64,000 nt of DNA from Leisingera sp. ANG1 (lineage in GTDB: Bacteria; Pseudomonadota; Alphaproteobacteria; Rhodobacterales; Rhodobacteraceae), in assembly GCF_000203975.2 (NCBI RefSeq), contig NZ_AFCF02000001.1, positions 999,783 through 1,063,782 on the forward strand, written 5' to 3'. How positions within the stretch are numbered: position 1 is the stretch's first letter; every line of letters starts with the position of its first letter. Of the stretch, positions 26,528 to 34,334 are shown piece by piece. The translations under genes were made by a program, and so were the position numbers. The notes below the pieces were generated by a model that saw only the letters and a program-made list of their open reading frames with translations, made no database searches and was not told where the DNA came from.

Positions 26528-26586
26528 GGATCTGCCGGGCAGATCCGCTCCCGTTGGGCGTAGCGCCGGGCCTTACGGCCCGGCGC
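26528..26586. terminator. Two tandem hairpins between convergent genes
   Basis: GGATCTGC / GCAGATCC (26528-26546, 3-nt loop) and GCGCCGGGCC / GGCCCGGCGC (26563-26586, loop TTAC). They fill the gap between UPF0173 and tag. No T-run, so they are structure-based stops at best. Confidence 0.45.
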
Positions 26587-26595
26587 GGACAGGTT

Positions 26596-27219
26596 TCAGG
26601 CCGCCGGTTTCATCTGCGGCACGGTGAACGCCGCACGCGCTGCAGCCGCCTTGTCCCGGCAGATGCAGCCACGGGCGTGGTCGTTGATCAGCCCCATCGC
26701 CTGCATGAAGGCAAAGGCGGTAGTGGGGCCGACAAATTTCCAGCCGCGTTTCTTGAGCGCCTTGGACAGCGCCACGGATTCAGGACTGGTGGAGACGGTC
26801 TGCGGCTCCGGCAGGTCTTCCGCCTTCGGCTCGAAACTCCAGAAAAACGCTGCCAGCGAGCCCGCCTCCGCCACCAGCTCCTGGGCGCGCGCAGCATTGT
26901 TGATCACCGCTTCGATCTTGCCGCGGTGGCGGATGATGCCCTTGTCCTGCAGCAGCCGTTCCACATCCGCTACGCCGAATTCCGCCATTTTGTTGAAATC
27001 AAACCCGGCAAAGGCGGCGCGGAAGTTCTCGCGCTTGTCCAGAATGGTCCGCCAACTGAGACCGGACTGGAAGCTTTCCAGGCACACCTTCTCGAACAGG
27101 CGGATATCCTCGCCCACCGGATAGCCCCATTCCTCGTCGTGGTACCGCAGGAAATCCGGCGCCGAGTCAGCCCAGGCACAGCGGGGATGGCCATCGGCGG
27201 CTGTGAAAATGCGGCTCAT
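26596..27219 (-). CDS. tag: DNA-3-methyladenine glycosylase I
   Basis: A 207-residue HhH glycosylase. Zinc ligands fit C14 and H27 near the N-terminus and H180 and C184 (HARGC) near the C-terminus, as in E. coli Tag. WADSAPDFLRYHDEEWGYPV and FVGPTTAFAFMQAMGLINDH are family signatures. It excises 3-methyladenine from alkylated DNA. Its start overlaps the stop of the YciI gene by 4 bp (ATGA), indicating coupled translation. Confidence 0.95.
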   Translation of the reverse strand: MSRIFTAADGHPRCAWADSAPDFLRYHDEEWGYPVGEDIRLFEKVCLESFQSGLSWRTILDKRENFRAAFAGFDFNKMAEFGVADVERLLQDKGIIRHRGKIEAVINNAARAQELVAEAGSLAAFFWSFEPKAEDLPEPQTVSTSPESVALSKALKKRGWKFVGPTTAFAFMQAMGLINDHARGCICRDKAAAARAAFTVPQMKPAA

Positions 27220-27509
27220 TCGCCGCCCCGCAGGAAATCCAGCCGGGGATCCATCATGGTCGGCGCCACGCCGATGATCTCCGGCTCCACCACGCCGCCG
27301 GTCACAAAAGGATCCTGCGCGACACGGGCGAACAGGTCCTCCTCGCTTTCGCCCACGGCGAGGATCGCGCCGCCCTCGCCATCGGTCATGGAGCCGGCAG
27401 CAAGAAAAACCCCGTCCTCGAACCCCTGCTGCAGCCAGGCTTTGTGGCCATCCAGAAACTCGGCCAGGCGGCCCTTCTGCTCTGCAAATGTCAGCAAAAT
27501 GAAATACAT
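27216..27509 (-). CDS. YciI family protein
   Basis: A 97-residue ferredoxin-like alpha/beta protein with the YciI landmarks GHKAWL (21-26), AAGSMTDGEGGAILAV and a C-terminal DPF...GG...I segment. The paired His and Asp suit an acid-base active site; most members have no known reaction. It lies between tetR and tag on one strand, with a 4-bp overlap with tag. All three may share the promoter bound by the TetR protein. Confidence 0.88.
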   Translation of the reverse strand: MYFILLTFAEQKGRLAEFLDGHKAWLQQGFEDGVFLAAGSMTDGEGGAILAVGESEEDLFARVAQDPFVTGGVVEPEIIGVAPTMMDPRLDFLRGGE

Positions 27510-27530
27510 GTTTGTCTCCTGTGATGCGTA

Positions 27531-28112
27531 TTAACGGGGATAATCCTGTGGCAGCTGACCGCGTAGCCAGTCCTGCATCAGCGCCACTTCGCGGTTGATG
27601 AAATCCACATCGCCAAAAGCCTGAGCCAGCGTTGCAGCCCCCTGACTGCGTGCCAGCAGGTGCATGGCTAGGGCGTCCGATTCCGTGCCGCAGCCCAGCT
27701 CTTCGAACTGGCGGCAGAGCCAGGTGCGGAACAGGGTGAATACTGCACTGGCCTGATCCTGCGCCGCATGGTTCAGCTTGCCCAATTCCGCCACCAGCGT
27801 CCCGACCGGACAGCCATAAAGGGTGATCTTGGCCTGGTTGGCGATCAGGATGCGGATGAAACAGGTGATCCGCTGCTCCGGGCCGGCGCCTTCCGTCTGC
27901 CAGGTGTTCAGCATGGCGCGGGTATTGACCATCCGGCGCGCGATCACCGCTTCAAGAATCTCGTCCTTGGTCTTGAAATGATAGTAGAAATTGCCGCGGG
28001 AAATGCCGACCGCCGCAGCGATATCCGCAAAGGATGTGGCCTCGAACCCGCGCTCATAGAACAACTGGTCCGCAGCTTCGGCGATCCGGTCTTTGGTTGC
28101 TGGCTGTGGCAT
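27531..28112 (-). CDS. TetR family transcriptional regulator
   Basis: A 193-residue protein. The HTH lies at about 8-55 (AADQLFYERGFEATSFADIA and GISRGNFYYHFKTKDEIL) and a ligand domain covers the rest. C101 in YGCPVGTL sits where electrophile-sensing relatives such as NemR keep a reactive Cys, so redox or electrophile sensing is possible. The ATG at 28112 is preceded by AGGGGTGG. Two tandem 16-bp dyads upstream are likely operators. It heads the tetR-yciI-tag run; the 21-bp gap to yciI supports an operon. Confidence 0.88.
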   Translation of the reverse strand: MPQPATKDRIAEAADQLFYERGFEATSFADIAAAVGISRGNFYYHFKTKDEILEAVIARRMVNTRAMLNTWQTEGAGPEQRITCFIRILIANQAKITLYGCPVGTLVAELGKLNHAAQDQASAVFTLFRTWLCRQFEELGCGTESDALAMHLLARSQGAATLAQAFGDVDFINREVALMQDWLRGQLPQDYPR

Positions 28113-28121
28113 CTCCACCCC

Positions 28122-28162
28122 TAGGACGTTTAACCTAAATGGAATCTAGGACATTTGACCTA
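28122..28162. promoter_or_regulatory. Tandem TetR operator candidates
   Basis: TAGGACGTTTAACCTA (28122-28137) and TAGGACATTTGACCTA (28147-28162) are near-identical 16-bp imperfect dyads (TAGG-N8-CCTA) 25 bp apart, 10-50 bp upstream of tetR. Their 6-4-6 form is like the NemR box. Confidence 0.65.
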
Positions 28163-28209
28163 CAGGTACAACCGGCCAGCGAAGCGACGGCACGTCACAT
28201 GCTCCATGA

Positions 28210-28659
28210 TCAGCGTTTACCGGCAAAGAACTCCTTGAGCAGCGCGCTGGCCTCGCCTTCGGCAATCCCGTCATAGACCTCAGGCGCGTGATGCGCCTGC
28301 GGATGGGAGAACACACAGGCGCCATGCGCCACGCCGCCGGACTTGGGATCAGCGGCGCCGTAGTACACCCGGCGGATGCGTGCGGCGGCGATGGCCGCGG
28401 CGCACATCGCGCAGGGCTCCAGCGTCACATAGAGGTCGTAGCCCGTGAGCCGCTCGCTGCCCAAGGCGGCACAGGCCGCGCGGATGGTCAGAATCTCGGC
28501 GTGGGCGGTGGGATCGTTCAGTTCGCGGGTGCGGTTGCCTGCCAGCGCCGCCACCTGCCCGTCCGGCGCGATCAGCGCGGCACCCACGGGAACCTCGCCG
28601 CGCTCTGCCGCCCCCCGCGCCTCAGCCAGCGCCTTATCCATATGCGATTTGAATGCCAT
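28210..28659 (-). CDS. tadA: tRNA-specific adenosine deaminase
   Basis: A 149-residue zinc deaminase with HAE at 53-55 and PCAMC at 82-86 (ligands H53, C83, C86; proton shuttle E55). The N-terminal GEVPVGAALI and RVYYGAADPKSGG are typical of TadA, which converts A34 of tRNA-Arg(ACG) to inosine. The length is normal. It is divergent from the pseudouridine synthase gene, a common alphaproteobacterial neighbourhood. Confidence 0.93.
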   Translation of the reverse strand: MAFKSHMDKALAEARGAAERGEVPVGAALIAPDGQVAALAGNRTRELNDPTAHAEILTIRAACAALGSERLTGYDLYVTLEPCAMCAAAIAAARIRRVYYGAADPKSGGVAHGACVFSHPQAHHAPEVYDGIAEGEASALLKEFFAGKR

Positions 28660-28857
28660 ACGCTCCGCTCAGCTTGAATGCAGCAAGGCTATACACTTAG
28701 AAAAGTTTCGGCCCGGCAGCAACGCCGGACAGCGCCCGTCCGCCCCCATGGGCGGGCGCTTCGTTTCCCGCCCGCGGCCGGGCTCTGCCCTCACCACACT
28801 TTGCCCACCCGCGATTGCCCGCTTTCGCAAGACGGTGGAATGCTCTATGGCACGGGC

Positions 28858-29868
28858 ATGAGCAAAACACCCGCATCCCCCAAGGGCAAACCGGCCCCGA
28901 AATCGCAGCCTCGCAAGGCGCCCGCCACCCCTGAAGGCACAGCCCCCGAAGGCGACCGCATCGCCAAGGTCCTGTCGCGCGCCGGCGTTGCCTCGCGCCG
29001 CGAAGCTGAGCGCATGATTGCCGAGGGCCGTGTGTCGGTGAACGGCAAGAAGATCGACAGCCCGGCGCTGAACGTGACCGCGGCAGACCGGATCAGCGTT
29101 GACGGCCAGCCGCTGCCGGAGGCCGAGGCGCCGCGGATGTGGCTGTATTACAAGCCTACCGGCCTGGTGACGTCGAACAGCGACGAAAAAGGCCGCAAGA
29201 CGATCTTTGACGAGCTGCCAGAGGACATGCCGCGGGTGATGACGGTGGGACGGCTCGACCTCAACTCCGAAGGTCTCTTGCTGCTGACCAATGACGGCGG
29301 CATCAAGCGCAAGCTGGAGCTGCCCGCCACCGGCTGGCTGCGCCGCTACCGGGTGCGGATCAATGGCCGCCCCAAAGACGAGGATTTTGCGCCGCTGCGC
29401 AAGGGCCTGGTGATCGAGGGCGAGAAATTCCAGCCGATGACCGTGACGCTGGACCGCCAGCAGGGCGCCAATGCCTGGCTGACCGTTGGACTGCGCGAGG
29501 GCAAGAACCGTGAAATCCGCCGCGCGATGGAGGATATCGGCTATAGCGTGAACCGGCTGCTGCGGGTGTCCTACGGGCCGTTCCAGTTGGGCGACTTGAA
29601 ACCGGGCGACGTGGAAGAACTGCGTCCGCGTGTGGTGCGCGATCAGCTGGGGCTTGAACCGGAAGAGGAAAAGCCGGTCGGCCGCCCCACCCGGTCCCGC
29701 GGCGGCAAGCCTGCTGGCCGGCCTATGGGTAAGCCAGGCGGCAAACCGGCTGGCAAGGCACCGGCGAAAACCGGCAAACCGGGCGGCAAGCCTGCAGCAC
29801 CGCGCAGCGACCGCCCCGCCCAGCGCGGCGGCGGCAAGCGTCCGATCGGCAAGAATCCCCGCCGCTGA
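28858..29868 (+). CDS. RsuA/RluB-type 23S/16S rRNA pseudouridine synthase
   Basis: A 336-residue protein. A Lys/Pro-rich N-terminus (1-35) is followed by an S4 domain (about 36-95, RIAKVLSRAGVASRREAERM) and the catalytic domain with GRLDLNSEGLLLLTND (catalytic Asp in RLD) and GLREGKNREIRRAM. The last 65 residues are a Gly/Lys/Pro/Arg-rich tail of repeated GKPAG/GGKP units, probably disordered and RNA-binding. RluB-type modification of 23S rRNA is the likely role. The frame is open 180 bp upstream, but the ATG at 28858 begins the conserved-looking part; the ribosome-binding site is weak. Confidence 0.88.
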   Translation: MSKTPASPKGKPAPKSQPRKAPATPEGTAPEGDRIAKVLSRAGVASRREAERMIAEGRVSVNGKKIDSPALNVTAADRISVDGQPLPEAEAPRMWLYYKPTGLVTSNSDEKGRKTIFDELPEDMPRVMTVGRLDLNSEGLLLLTNDGGIKRKLELPATGWLRRYRVRINGRPKDEDFAPLRKGLVIEGEKFQPMTVTLDRQQGANAWLTVGLREGKNREIRRAMEDIGYSVNRLLRVSYGPFQLGDLKPGDVEELRPRVVRDQLGLEPEEEKPVGRPTRSRGGKPAGRPMGKPGGKPAGKAPAKTGKPGGKPAAPRSDRPAQRGGGKRPIGKNPRR

Positions 29869-29963
29869 GCCAATTCCCGCAGACTTCCCCCTAGCAACAC
29901 CGCCTGCTATCCCCTAGATTTCCAATCAGTTAGTCTTCGCTGGCGGTCTGGGGGGCCTTTCGC

Positions 29964-30038
29964 GTGCAGAAACTTGCCTATGCTGCCCTGTTGATCCTGA
30001 TGTTCGGCCTCAGCACCGGCTGGATCGTGGGGGGCTGA
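29964..30038 (+). CDS. 24-residue single-helix membrane peptide heading the TelA module
   Basis: A GTG-started frame encoding MQKLAYAALLILMFGLSTGW plus four residues, essentially one membrane helix. A GGGGGG stretch lies about 8 nt before the GTG, and the stop is 4 bp before the next ATG, so coupled translation with the XpaC-like gene is likely. Its size is below usual annotation cut-offs. No family recognised. Hydrophobic pattern, spacing and ribosome-binding site support it; no homology evidence. Confidence 0.5.
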   Translation: MQKLAYAALLILMFGLSTGWIVGG

Positions 30039-30042
30039 CCGC

Positions 30043-30936
30043 ATGGCACAGCGTTACGGCGGCAAGTTCAGCCCGGATGGGAAGCCCGCAGATCAGGACA
30101 CACCTCCGCAGCAATCCTTCCGCAACGCCCAGGTGGACCCGGTTGGCATGCGCGCCAACCTGATGTTCCTGCCGCCCGCCATCCTGACATTGCTTTCCCT
30201 GAACGACGGCGCCACCGGACTTGCGCTGGGGCTGATCGGCGCGGGGCTTTGGACCGGCGGCGCCTTCCTGCTGCGCGAGGGGCTGAAGGCCGAAGCCGCC
30301 TATGCCGCCCGCAAGGTGGGACGCAAGCCCGCCCTGCCCCGCAAGATCCTGGCAGCACTTCTGACCGGCGGCGGCGCGGCGCTGGCGGCCTGGAAGGCCG
30401 AACCCGGCATTCTGATTGCCGCCATCTATGGCACCGCAGCAGCGGGGCTGCACGTCACCGCCTTTGGCATCGACCCGCTGCACGACAAGGGCGTGGAAGG
30501 TGTCGACGATTTCCAGCAGTCCCGGGTCGCCCGCGCGGTGGATGAGGCGGAGCAGAGCCTGGCCGCGATGAAGGACGCTGCCCTGCGCGCCCGCGACCGC
30601 GGGGTCGAAGCGCGGGTGGAACAGTTCCAGTCCGTCGCCCGCGAGCTGTTCCGCACGGTGGAGGAAGACCCGCGCGACCTGACCGCCGCCCGCAAGTACC
30701 TGACCGTCTATTTGCAGGGCGCCCGCGATGCGACGGTGAAATTCGCCGATATCTATGCCCGCAGCCAGGACGCCCAGGCCCGAGCCGATTACCTGGCACT
30801 GCTGGACGATCTGGAACAAAACTTTGCCGCGCGCACCCGCAAAATGCTGGTGGAGGACCGCACGGACCTGACCATTGAAATTGATGTGCTGCGCGACCGG
30901 TTGCAGCGTGAAGGGGTCCATCTGGACCAGAACTGA
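30043..30936 (+). CDS. XpaC-like (5-bromo-4-chloroindolyl phosphate hydrolysis) membrane protein
   Basis: A 297-residue protein. Two hydrophobic hairpins (about 37-80 and 98-142) are followed by a long helical cytosolic domain (about 150-297) with HDKGVEGVDDFQQSRVARAV and many Arg/Glu heptads. This layout matches the XpaC family, which sits next to TelA in many bacteria. The historical name comes from an X-phosphate phenotype in Bacillus and does not prove phosphatase activity; no catalytic motif is visible. It lies 16 bp upstream of telA. I infer a membrane partner of TelA. Confidence 0.85.
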   Translation: MAQRYGGKFSPDGKPADQDTPPQQSFRNAQVDPVGMRANLMFLPPAILTLLSLNDGATGLALGLIGAGLWTGGAFLLREGLKAEAAYAARKVGRKPALPRKILAALLTGGGAALAAWKAEPGILIAAIYGTAAAGLHVTAFGIDPLHDKGVEGVDDFQQSRVARAVDEAEQSLAAMKDAALRARDRGVEARVEQFQSVARELFRTVEEDPRDLTAARKYLTVYLQGARDATVKFADIYARSQDAQARADYLALLDDLEQNFAARTRKMLVEDRTDLTIEIDVLRDRLQREGVHLDQN

Positions 30937-30952
30937 TTAAGGGGAGCCATTC

Positions 30953-32143
30953 ATGTCTGAAGCCGTTCAACAAAAGGCCGCCCAGGCCGAAGCCTTGGTC
31001 ACCGAAGTCACCGCCATCGAACTGCCCGAACCCGTGGCAGAGGTTAAGCCCCTGGAACAGGCCGATGAACCGACCAGTGAGGCGATCCGGCAGCGGATGG
31101 ACCAGATCGACATGGACGACACCAACTCGATCATCCATTTCGGCTCTGCCGCACAGGCTGAACTGCAGACCATCAGCCAGGCAATGCTGTCTGACGTCCG
31201 CAACAAGGACGTGGGGCCTGCGGGGGACTCCTTACGCAATATCGTGGCCACGATCCGCGGCTTTTCGGTCTCCGAACTGGACGTGCGCCGCAAGGCGACC
31301 TTCTGGGAGCGGCTTCTGGGCAAGGCGACGCCCTTCGTGAAATTCACCGCGCGCTATGAAACCGTGCAGGGGCAGATCGACCGGATCACCGACGACCTCC
31401 TGGGCCACGAGCACACCCTGCTGAAAGACATCAAATCGCTCGATCTTCTCTATGAAAAGACGCTGCAATTCTATGATGAGCTGGCACTCTATATTGCCGC
31501 AGGCGAAGCCAAGCTGGCAGAACTGGACGGCACCGCCATCCCGGCCAAGGAAGCCGAGGTGCAGGCAGCCCCCGAAGGCGATCAGGTGATGAAGGCGCAG
31601 GAGCTGCGCGACCTGCGTGCCGCCCGCGATGACTTGGAGCGGCGGGTGCATGACCTGAAGCTGACCCGCCAGGTCACCATGCAGTCGCTGCCCTCGATCC
31701 GGCTGGTGCAGGAAAACGACAAGTCGCTGGTGACCAAGATCAACTCCACCCTGGTGAACACCGTGCCGCTGTGGGAAACTCAGCTGGCGCAGGCCCTGAC
31801 CATCCAGCGTTCGGCCCAGGCCGCGGCGGCAGTGCGCGATGCCAATGACCTGACCAATGAACTCCTGACCTCCAACGCCGCCAACCTGCGCCAATCGAAC
31901 GAGATGATCCGCAAGGAAATGGAGCGCGGAGTGTTTGATATCGAAGCGGTGAAACAGGCCAATGCGGATCTGATCGGCACCATTCAGGACAGTCTCAAGA
32001 TCGCCGACGAGGGCAAGGCCAAACGCGCTGCCGCCGAGGAAGATCTGCAGAAAATGGAAGCGGAGTTGCGCGATACGCTGGCCGCTGCCAAGGCGCGGCG
32101 CGACGGGGTTGGCGACAACGCCGGCACCGCTGTGCCGGGTTAA
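30953..32143 (+). CDS. telA: TelA family toxic-anion resistance protein
   Basis: A 396-residue all-helical soluble protein. A Glu/Gln-rich N-terminus is followed by the TelA core: IIHFGSAAQAELQTISQAML, then FWERLLGKATPFVKFTARYE, and a coiled-coil stretch including QELRDLRAARDDLERRVHDL, with QLAQALTIQRSAQAAAAVRD near the end. TelA proteins are linked to tellurite and other toxic-anion or lantibiotic tolerance, mechanism unresolved. In this operon it lies between XpaC and a DUF2927 lipoprotein, with gaps of 16 and 14 bp. No ter or teh genes are near, so tellurite resistance as such is not implied. Confidence 0.93.
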   Translation: MSEAVQQKAAQAEALVTEVTAIELPEPVAEVKPLEQADEPTSEAIRQRMDQIDMDDTNSIIHFGSAAQAELQTISQAMLSDVRNKDVGPAGDSLRNIVATIRGFSVSELDVRRKATFWERLLGKATPFVKFTARYETVQGQIDRITDDLLGHEHTLLKDIKSLDLLYEKTLQFYDELALYIAAGEAKLAELDGTAIPAKEAEVQAAPEGDQVMKAQELRDLRAARDDLERRVHDLKLTRQVTMQSLPSIRLVQENDKSLVTKINSTLVNTVPLWETQLAQALTIQRSAQAAAAVRDANDLTNELLTSNAANLRQSNEMIRKEMERGVFDIEAVKQANADLIGTIQDSLKIADEGKAKRAAAEEDLQKMEAELRDTLAAAKARRDGVGDNAGTAVPG

Positions 32144-32157
32144 GAAAGGCAGCGGGA

Positions 32158-33090
32158 GTGCAGGCAATCCATACACTTTGGAAGAGCGCAGCGGCCTTTG
32201 CCGTGCTGGCCGCTTTAAGCGCATGCCTGCCCTTTGACCAGGCAGAATCTCTAGTGCCGCAGGCCCGGCCTGCAGTGCCCCAGCCTGCGGTCTACAAACC
32301 CTCTGCCGACAGCGCCCAGCTGGCCTACTACTACAACGCATTGGAGCGGGACCTGCTGACCCGCGGCCTTTTGCGCACTGACGGCGGCGGGCCGGACACA
32401 CCGTTTGACGCCGAGGATCTGGCGGCAAGCTTCGAGCAACTGGCTTTCTATGATGAATACGGCGGGTCCGGCATTTCCGGGGGGCTCGGCCGCTGGTCCG
32501 GCCCGGTCCGGATCGCAGCGGAGTTCGGTCCCTCGGTGCAAGCGGGCCAGCGGGTGCAGGACCGGGAAACACTGGCCGAATACGCCGCGCGGCTGGCGCG
32601 GATCACCGGCCATTCCATCAGCACCGTCAGCGGCAGGGCCAATTTCCACGTGATCTTTGCCAGCCTCGACGACAGCGCCTTTGTCGCTGAACGGGTGCGC
32701 GAACTGCTGCCCGCGATCAGCGCTCGCGACCTGTCGCTGCTGGCTGCGCCGCCGCGCAGCTATTACTGCCTTGTGGTGGCAGGCGGCCCGCAGGGCGATC
32801 CGCTGTCCTACACCCGCGGCGTCGCGCTGATCCGGGCCGAGCATCCCGACCTGGTGCGCAAAAGCTGCGTGCACGAGGAAGTGGCGCAAGGCCTGGGCCT
32901 CAGGAACGACAGCCCGCGCGCGCGCCCCTCGATCTTCAACGATGACGACGAATTTGCGCTGCTGACCAGCTTTGACGAAAAGCTGTTGCAGATGCTGTAT
33001 GATCCAAGACTGAAGGTGGGGGTGAGCCTGGAAGAGGCCCGCCCCCTGATCCGCATTCTCGCCCGCGAGGCGATGGGCCAGGAACTTTAG
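32158..33090 (+). CDS. DUF2927 lipoprotein
   Basis: A 310-residue protein from a GTG start. The signal peptide ends in the lipobox LSAC (lipidated C23), so it is an envelope lipoprotein. The DUF2927 domain covers about 90-265 and ends in SCVHEEVAQGLGLRND. The HEEVAQGLGL segment looks like half of a zinc-protease HExxH motif but lacks the second His, so peptidase activity is doubtful without another ligand. It lies 14 bp after telA and 26 bp before the SPFH gene. Its lipidation suggests it is the periplasmic arm of the module. Confidence 0.82.
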   Translation: MQAIHTLWKSAAAFAVLAALSACLPFDQAESLVPQARPAVPQPAVYKPSADSAQLAYYYNALERDLLTRGLLRTDGGGPDTPFDAEDLAASFEQLAFYDEYGGSGISGGLGRWSGPVRIAAEFGPSVQAGQRVQDRETLAEYAARLARITGHSISTVSGRANFHVIFASLDDSAFVAERVRELLPAISARDLSLLAAPPRSYYCLVVAGGPQGDPLSYTRGVALIRAEHPDLVRKSCVHEEVAQGLGLRNDSPRARPSIFNDDDEFALLTSFDEKLLQMLYDPRLKVGVSLEEARPLIRILAREAMGQEL

Positions 33091-33116
33091 GCCGCCACAG
33101 GAAGAGGACCTGAAAC

Positions 33117-34298
33117 ATGGGTATTTTCGATTTTCTCAAAGGCGAATTCATTGATGTCATTCATTGGGTGGATGACACCCATGACACCATGGTCTGGCGG
33201 TTCGAACGCGAAGGCCATGAAATCAAATACGGCGCCAAGCTGACGGTGCGCGAGGGCCAGGCGGCGGTGTTCGTGCACGAGGGTCAGCTGGCGGATGTGT
33301 TCACCCCCGGTCTCTACATGCTCGAGACCAACAACATGCCGGTCATGACCACGCTGCAGCACTGGGACCACGCCTTCCAGTCGCCGTTCAAGTCTGAGGT
33401 CTACTTTGTCGACACCACCCGTTTCAGCGACCTGAAATGGGGCACCAAGAACCCGATCATCTGCCGCGACCCGGAATTCGGGCCCGTCCGGCTGCGCGCC
33501 TATGGCACCTATACGATCAAGGTCGCCGACCCGGCCCGCTTCCTGAGCGAAATCGTCGGCACCGATGGTGAATTCACCATGGACGAGATCTCCTATCAGA
33601 TCCGCAATATCATCGTGCAGGAGTTTTCCCGCGTGATTGCCGGCTCCGGCATTCCGGTTCTGGACATGGCCGCCAATACTGCCGACCTGGGCAAACTGGT
33701 GGCGGCAGAGATTTCCGGCACCCTGGCCGACTACGGCCTGATGATGCCGGAGCTGTACATTGAGAATATCTCGCTGCCGCCTGCGGTGGAGGAAGCCATG
33801 GACAAGCGCACCCAGATGGGCGTGCTGGGCGATCTGGGCCGCTACACTCAGTTTTCGGCAGCTGAGGCGATGACCGCCGCCGCCAAGACCCCGAACAGCG
33901 GCATGGGTGCCGGCATGGGAATGGGCATGGGTATGGCGATGGCGCAGCAGATGGGCCAGGCTCTGCAGGGAGGCGCCGCCTCTCAGACAGCGGGTCAGCC
34001 GTCAGGGCCATGGGGCACGCGGCGCGAACTCGCTGCGCCGCAGCCGGCAGCGCCCGTGGCGCCGCCCCCGCCGCCGGTGGAGCACGTCTGGCATATCGCA
34101 GTCGACGGGCAGACCTCCGGCCCGTTCTCCAAGGCGCGGATGGGGCGGATGGCGCAGGACGGCACCCTGACACGCGAGACCCACGTCTGGACCCCGGGCC
34201 AGGACGGCTGGAAACGCGCAGGCGAGGTGATGGAGCTTGCGCAGCTGTTCACCATCCTGCCGCCGCCTCCCCCGCCGCCGGCGCCGCCAGCCGGGTGA
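33117..34298 (+). CDS. SPFH/Band 7 (YdjI-like) protein with GYF_2 domain
   Basis: A 393-residue protein in three parts. An SPFH domain (about 20-245) has AAVFVHEGQLADVFTPGLYM and IRNIIVQEFSRVIAGSGIPV. A Met/Gly/Ala-rich linker follows (about 260-290, repeated GMGMGM). A GYF_2 domain (about 323-378) has the pattern W-x-I-x-x-D-G-Q-x-x-G-P and late DGWKRAGEV. It ends in a Pro run. YdjI-type SPFH proteins bind membranes and partner with PspA or zinc-ribbon proteins. No signal peptide, so it is cytosolic. It sits between the lipoprotein and the zinc-ribbon genes. Confidence 0.9.
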   Translation: MGIFDFLKGEFIDVIHWVDDTHDTMVWRFEREGHEIKYGAKLTVREGQAAVFVHEGQLADVFTPGLYMLETNNMPVMTTLQHWDHAFQSPFKSEVYFVDTTRFSDLKWGTKNPIICRDPEFGPVRLRAYGTYTIKVADPARFLSEIVGTDGEFTMDEISYQIRNIIVQEFSRVIAGSGIPVLDMAANTADLGKLVAAEISGTLADYGLMMPELYIENISLPPAVEEAMDKRTQMGVLGDLGRYTQFSAAEAMTAAAKTPNSGMGAGMGMGMGMAMAQQMGQALQGGAASQTAGQPSGPWGTRRELAAPQPAAPVAPPPPPVEHVWHIAVDGQTSGPFSKARMGRMAQDGTLTRETHVWTPGQDGWKRAGEVMELAQLFTILPPPPPPPAPPAG

Positions 34299-34334
34299 CA
34301 CCGCCGCAGGGCAGCCAGCCGCTGCCCAGCCCGC

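Noticed and set aside
28660-28857. Structured RNA (SRP-like) in the tadA/pseudouridine synthase gap
   Set aside because: A GCGCCCG/CGGGCGC hairpin exists, but the conserved SRP loop motifs are absent.
30953-32143. Tellurite-resistance island
   Set aside because: TelA is present but no terBCD, tehAB or mobile genes are near; the name alone does not support it.
33117-34298. Phage-derived virion core gene, as such SPFH proteins are sometimes labelled
   Set aside because: Domain layout is SPFH plus GYF_2 within a stress-type operon and no phage genes surround it.
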